Positions 62,830 through 64,000 of a DNA stretch of 64,000 bases are shown one piece after another. The stretch spans positions 11,062,450 through 11,126,449 of the forward strand of contig NC_134026.1 in NCBI RefSeq assembly GCF_964204645.1, read 5' to 3'. The notes under the pieces were generated by a model. The model was not told where the DNA came from. It saw nothing but the letters and a program-made list of their open reading frames with translations, and did no database searches. Numbering within the stretch: position 1 is the stretch's first letter; the number at the start of each line of letters is the position of its first letter. This DNA is from Tubulanus polymorphus (Eukaryota > Nemertea > Palaeonemertea > Tubulaniformes > Tubulanidae). Position numbers and translations under genes: made by a program.

Positions 62830-63399
62830 CTGGTGTGTATAAATCTGACTTAACATCGTATCGTATATGCCTCCTTGTCATAGATATGTAGGCCCATTGT
62901 CAGTGTCTCGTTCTTCTCGGGTTTCCCCTGGTACAGATAAAAAATTATATGGTATCTTTTTTGTACTTTTTAGCAAACAGTTTTGATATCCACAAAGCTT
63001 TTATTGGCAGAGAGTTCAGGTAACTGAATATCCACAATAGTGACAACAAAAAGGGGAAAAACAGTTTAAGAAGACGTTTGGTGCTTAGTAATAGTAGAAT
63101 TAATAGTAACTCAATTTCTTGCGCCCTTTTCACTGTGATACATTGTTCAACGGCGCTTTCCTTTGAATTTGTATTATCAATATTGATTATATCTTAATTG
63201 TCAGAGAATATTCTCGTATGACACATACAAATATATAAACGGATACATTTAACATACCTTTACATAAACACATACGCATCGGAAGATTTGAGCAGGAGGA
63301 GCCGTGTATCAACCAGATGCAAAATCAGTAAAATTGATTACATTTGAGGATCATATTTGACAAACTAGATTAATTAAGTGGTTTATATACATGTATTTG

Positions 63400-63980
63400 A
63401 CTTTGTTCAGATATTTAGCTTAACTGAGACCATTAAGGGGATTTCTCATAAATTTGGAAACTTTATATGTATTTGGGCGAATAGTGGCATTTCTTGGGAT
63501 GTGTGTGGCGCGTGCATTACTGTACTGAGGGCAATGTATATAAACATGGACTTCATCTGCTTCTCATTGAGAGAACAAAATTCACATACATATGGTTTGA
63601 TAGTGGGGTATAGGGGACGCAACCATCTCCCAGTTTCCACACGCAGGTCATGACTAGAGCATCTGAATCTAGCAATAATGGATCTTATTTCTTTCGGAAA
63701 ATCCAATACGGATCGTAAGAAATACTAGATTTAAAAATGGCGTTAGAAAAGTGCCTTAATAGACGCATGGATCCAGTAAAATCTATAGTTGTTTGTATTG
63801 GATCCTTTAAGTGCTGTTCAACCAAGCGAAAAAGCATATTTTGTTCGTATTTTTTGTGTCAGCCGTACTTCATCGAAACCCAGTCCATTCAACAAATATC
63901 TGATATTAGAAGCCCAGTTCACGACGTTCGGTGATCTAGCAATTTCTGCCAGTGTTATTTCACAAAGCGTCGATGAGCGT
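63400..63980 (-). mobile_element. Decayed non-LTR retrotransposon, reverse transcriptase C-terminal part
   Basis: Read on the - strand from 63980, the frame gives VVNWASNIRYLLNGLGFDEV, several stop codons, then FPKEIRSIIARFRCSSHDLR, VETGRW and KPYVCEFCSLNE. This order (NWaxNVkxLLxxLGFxxV, then RxxLtrfRxSsHxLxIEtGRW, then CxxC zinc-knuckle) is typical of the C-terminal region of a broad group of animal non-LTR polyproteins. The remaining zinc-knuckle residues (ending CPQYS) fall in a shifted frame. At least one frameshift and several stops make it a pseudogene. Its 5' part runs toward or past the window's right edge. Confidence 0.7.
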
Positions 63981-64000
63981 TGCGGGGTTGGATTTAATGA

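Noticed and set aside
1-64000. CRISPR arrays, prokaryotic operons or a multi-gene defence-like system
   Set aside because: The sequence is clearly eukaryotic, with spliced genes and animal retroelements. No regularly spaced repeat array or gene cluster of that kind is present.

Overview
This is a window of a metazoan nuclear genome. It is AT-rich and intron-rich, with GT-AG introns, gene-sparse intervals and many decayed mobile elements. An invertebrate is most likely. A lophotrochozoan such as a bivalve would fit the 'pearl'/Helentron-type element with a CGGA microsatellite, but the species cannot be fixed from the sequence alone.

Three protein-coding genes can be supported. (1) At the left edge, + strand, are the last two exons (382-539, 654-809) of an alpha-carbonic anhydrase whose 5' part lies outside the window. 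(2) A three-exon UNC-93 family membrane protein runs 12428-21812, + strand. (3) A complete 15-exon monoamine (dopamine-type, SLC6) transporter runs 56839 down to 42258, - strand. Its exons were joined by hand: every junction keeps phase and follows GT-AG, giving a 679-residue protein. The two N-terminal exons and the C-terminal exon are short or isolated and easy to miss. Two further single-exon candidates, both - strand, are less certain: a PKD-like exon at 62709-62829 and an unassigned exon at 30536-30679.

The rest is repeat-rich non-coding DNA. 2.2-3.8 kb: a Helentron-like (HINE/'pearl') element containing a nested 110-bp MITE, next to the tail of a non-LTR retrotransposon. 4.5-4.8 and 32.0-32.2 kb: two palindromic tRNA-like elements. 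11.0-11.4 kb: a PIF/Harbinger-type MITE with TTA duplications. 22.8-25.7 and 54.3-54.7 kb: a three-copy dispersed repeat. 28.8 and 54.9 kb: 32-bp perfect or near-perfect palindromes flanked by 7-bp direct duplications. 38.7-39.0 kb: a 40-bp perfect inverted repeat around (AT)45. 43.1-44.3 kb: a second HINE copy inside the last transporter intron, with four 154-bp units that each carry a CTCF-like motif. 51.9-52.3 kb: a 473-bp hAT-type element in transporter intron 2. 61.0-61.4 and 63.4-64.0 kb: non-LTR retrotransposon fragments.

The three genes are unrelated in function: CO2 hydration, an UNC-93 type membrane protein, and presynaptic monoamine uptake. There is no operon-like organisation. The most interesting material is the mobile-element biology in and around the transporter gene, above all the HINE that brings tandem CTCF-like sites to within about 16 bp of a splice donor.
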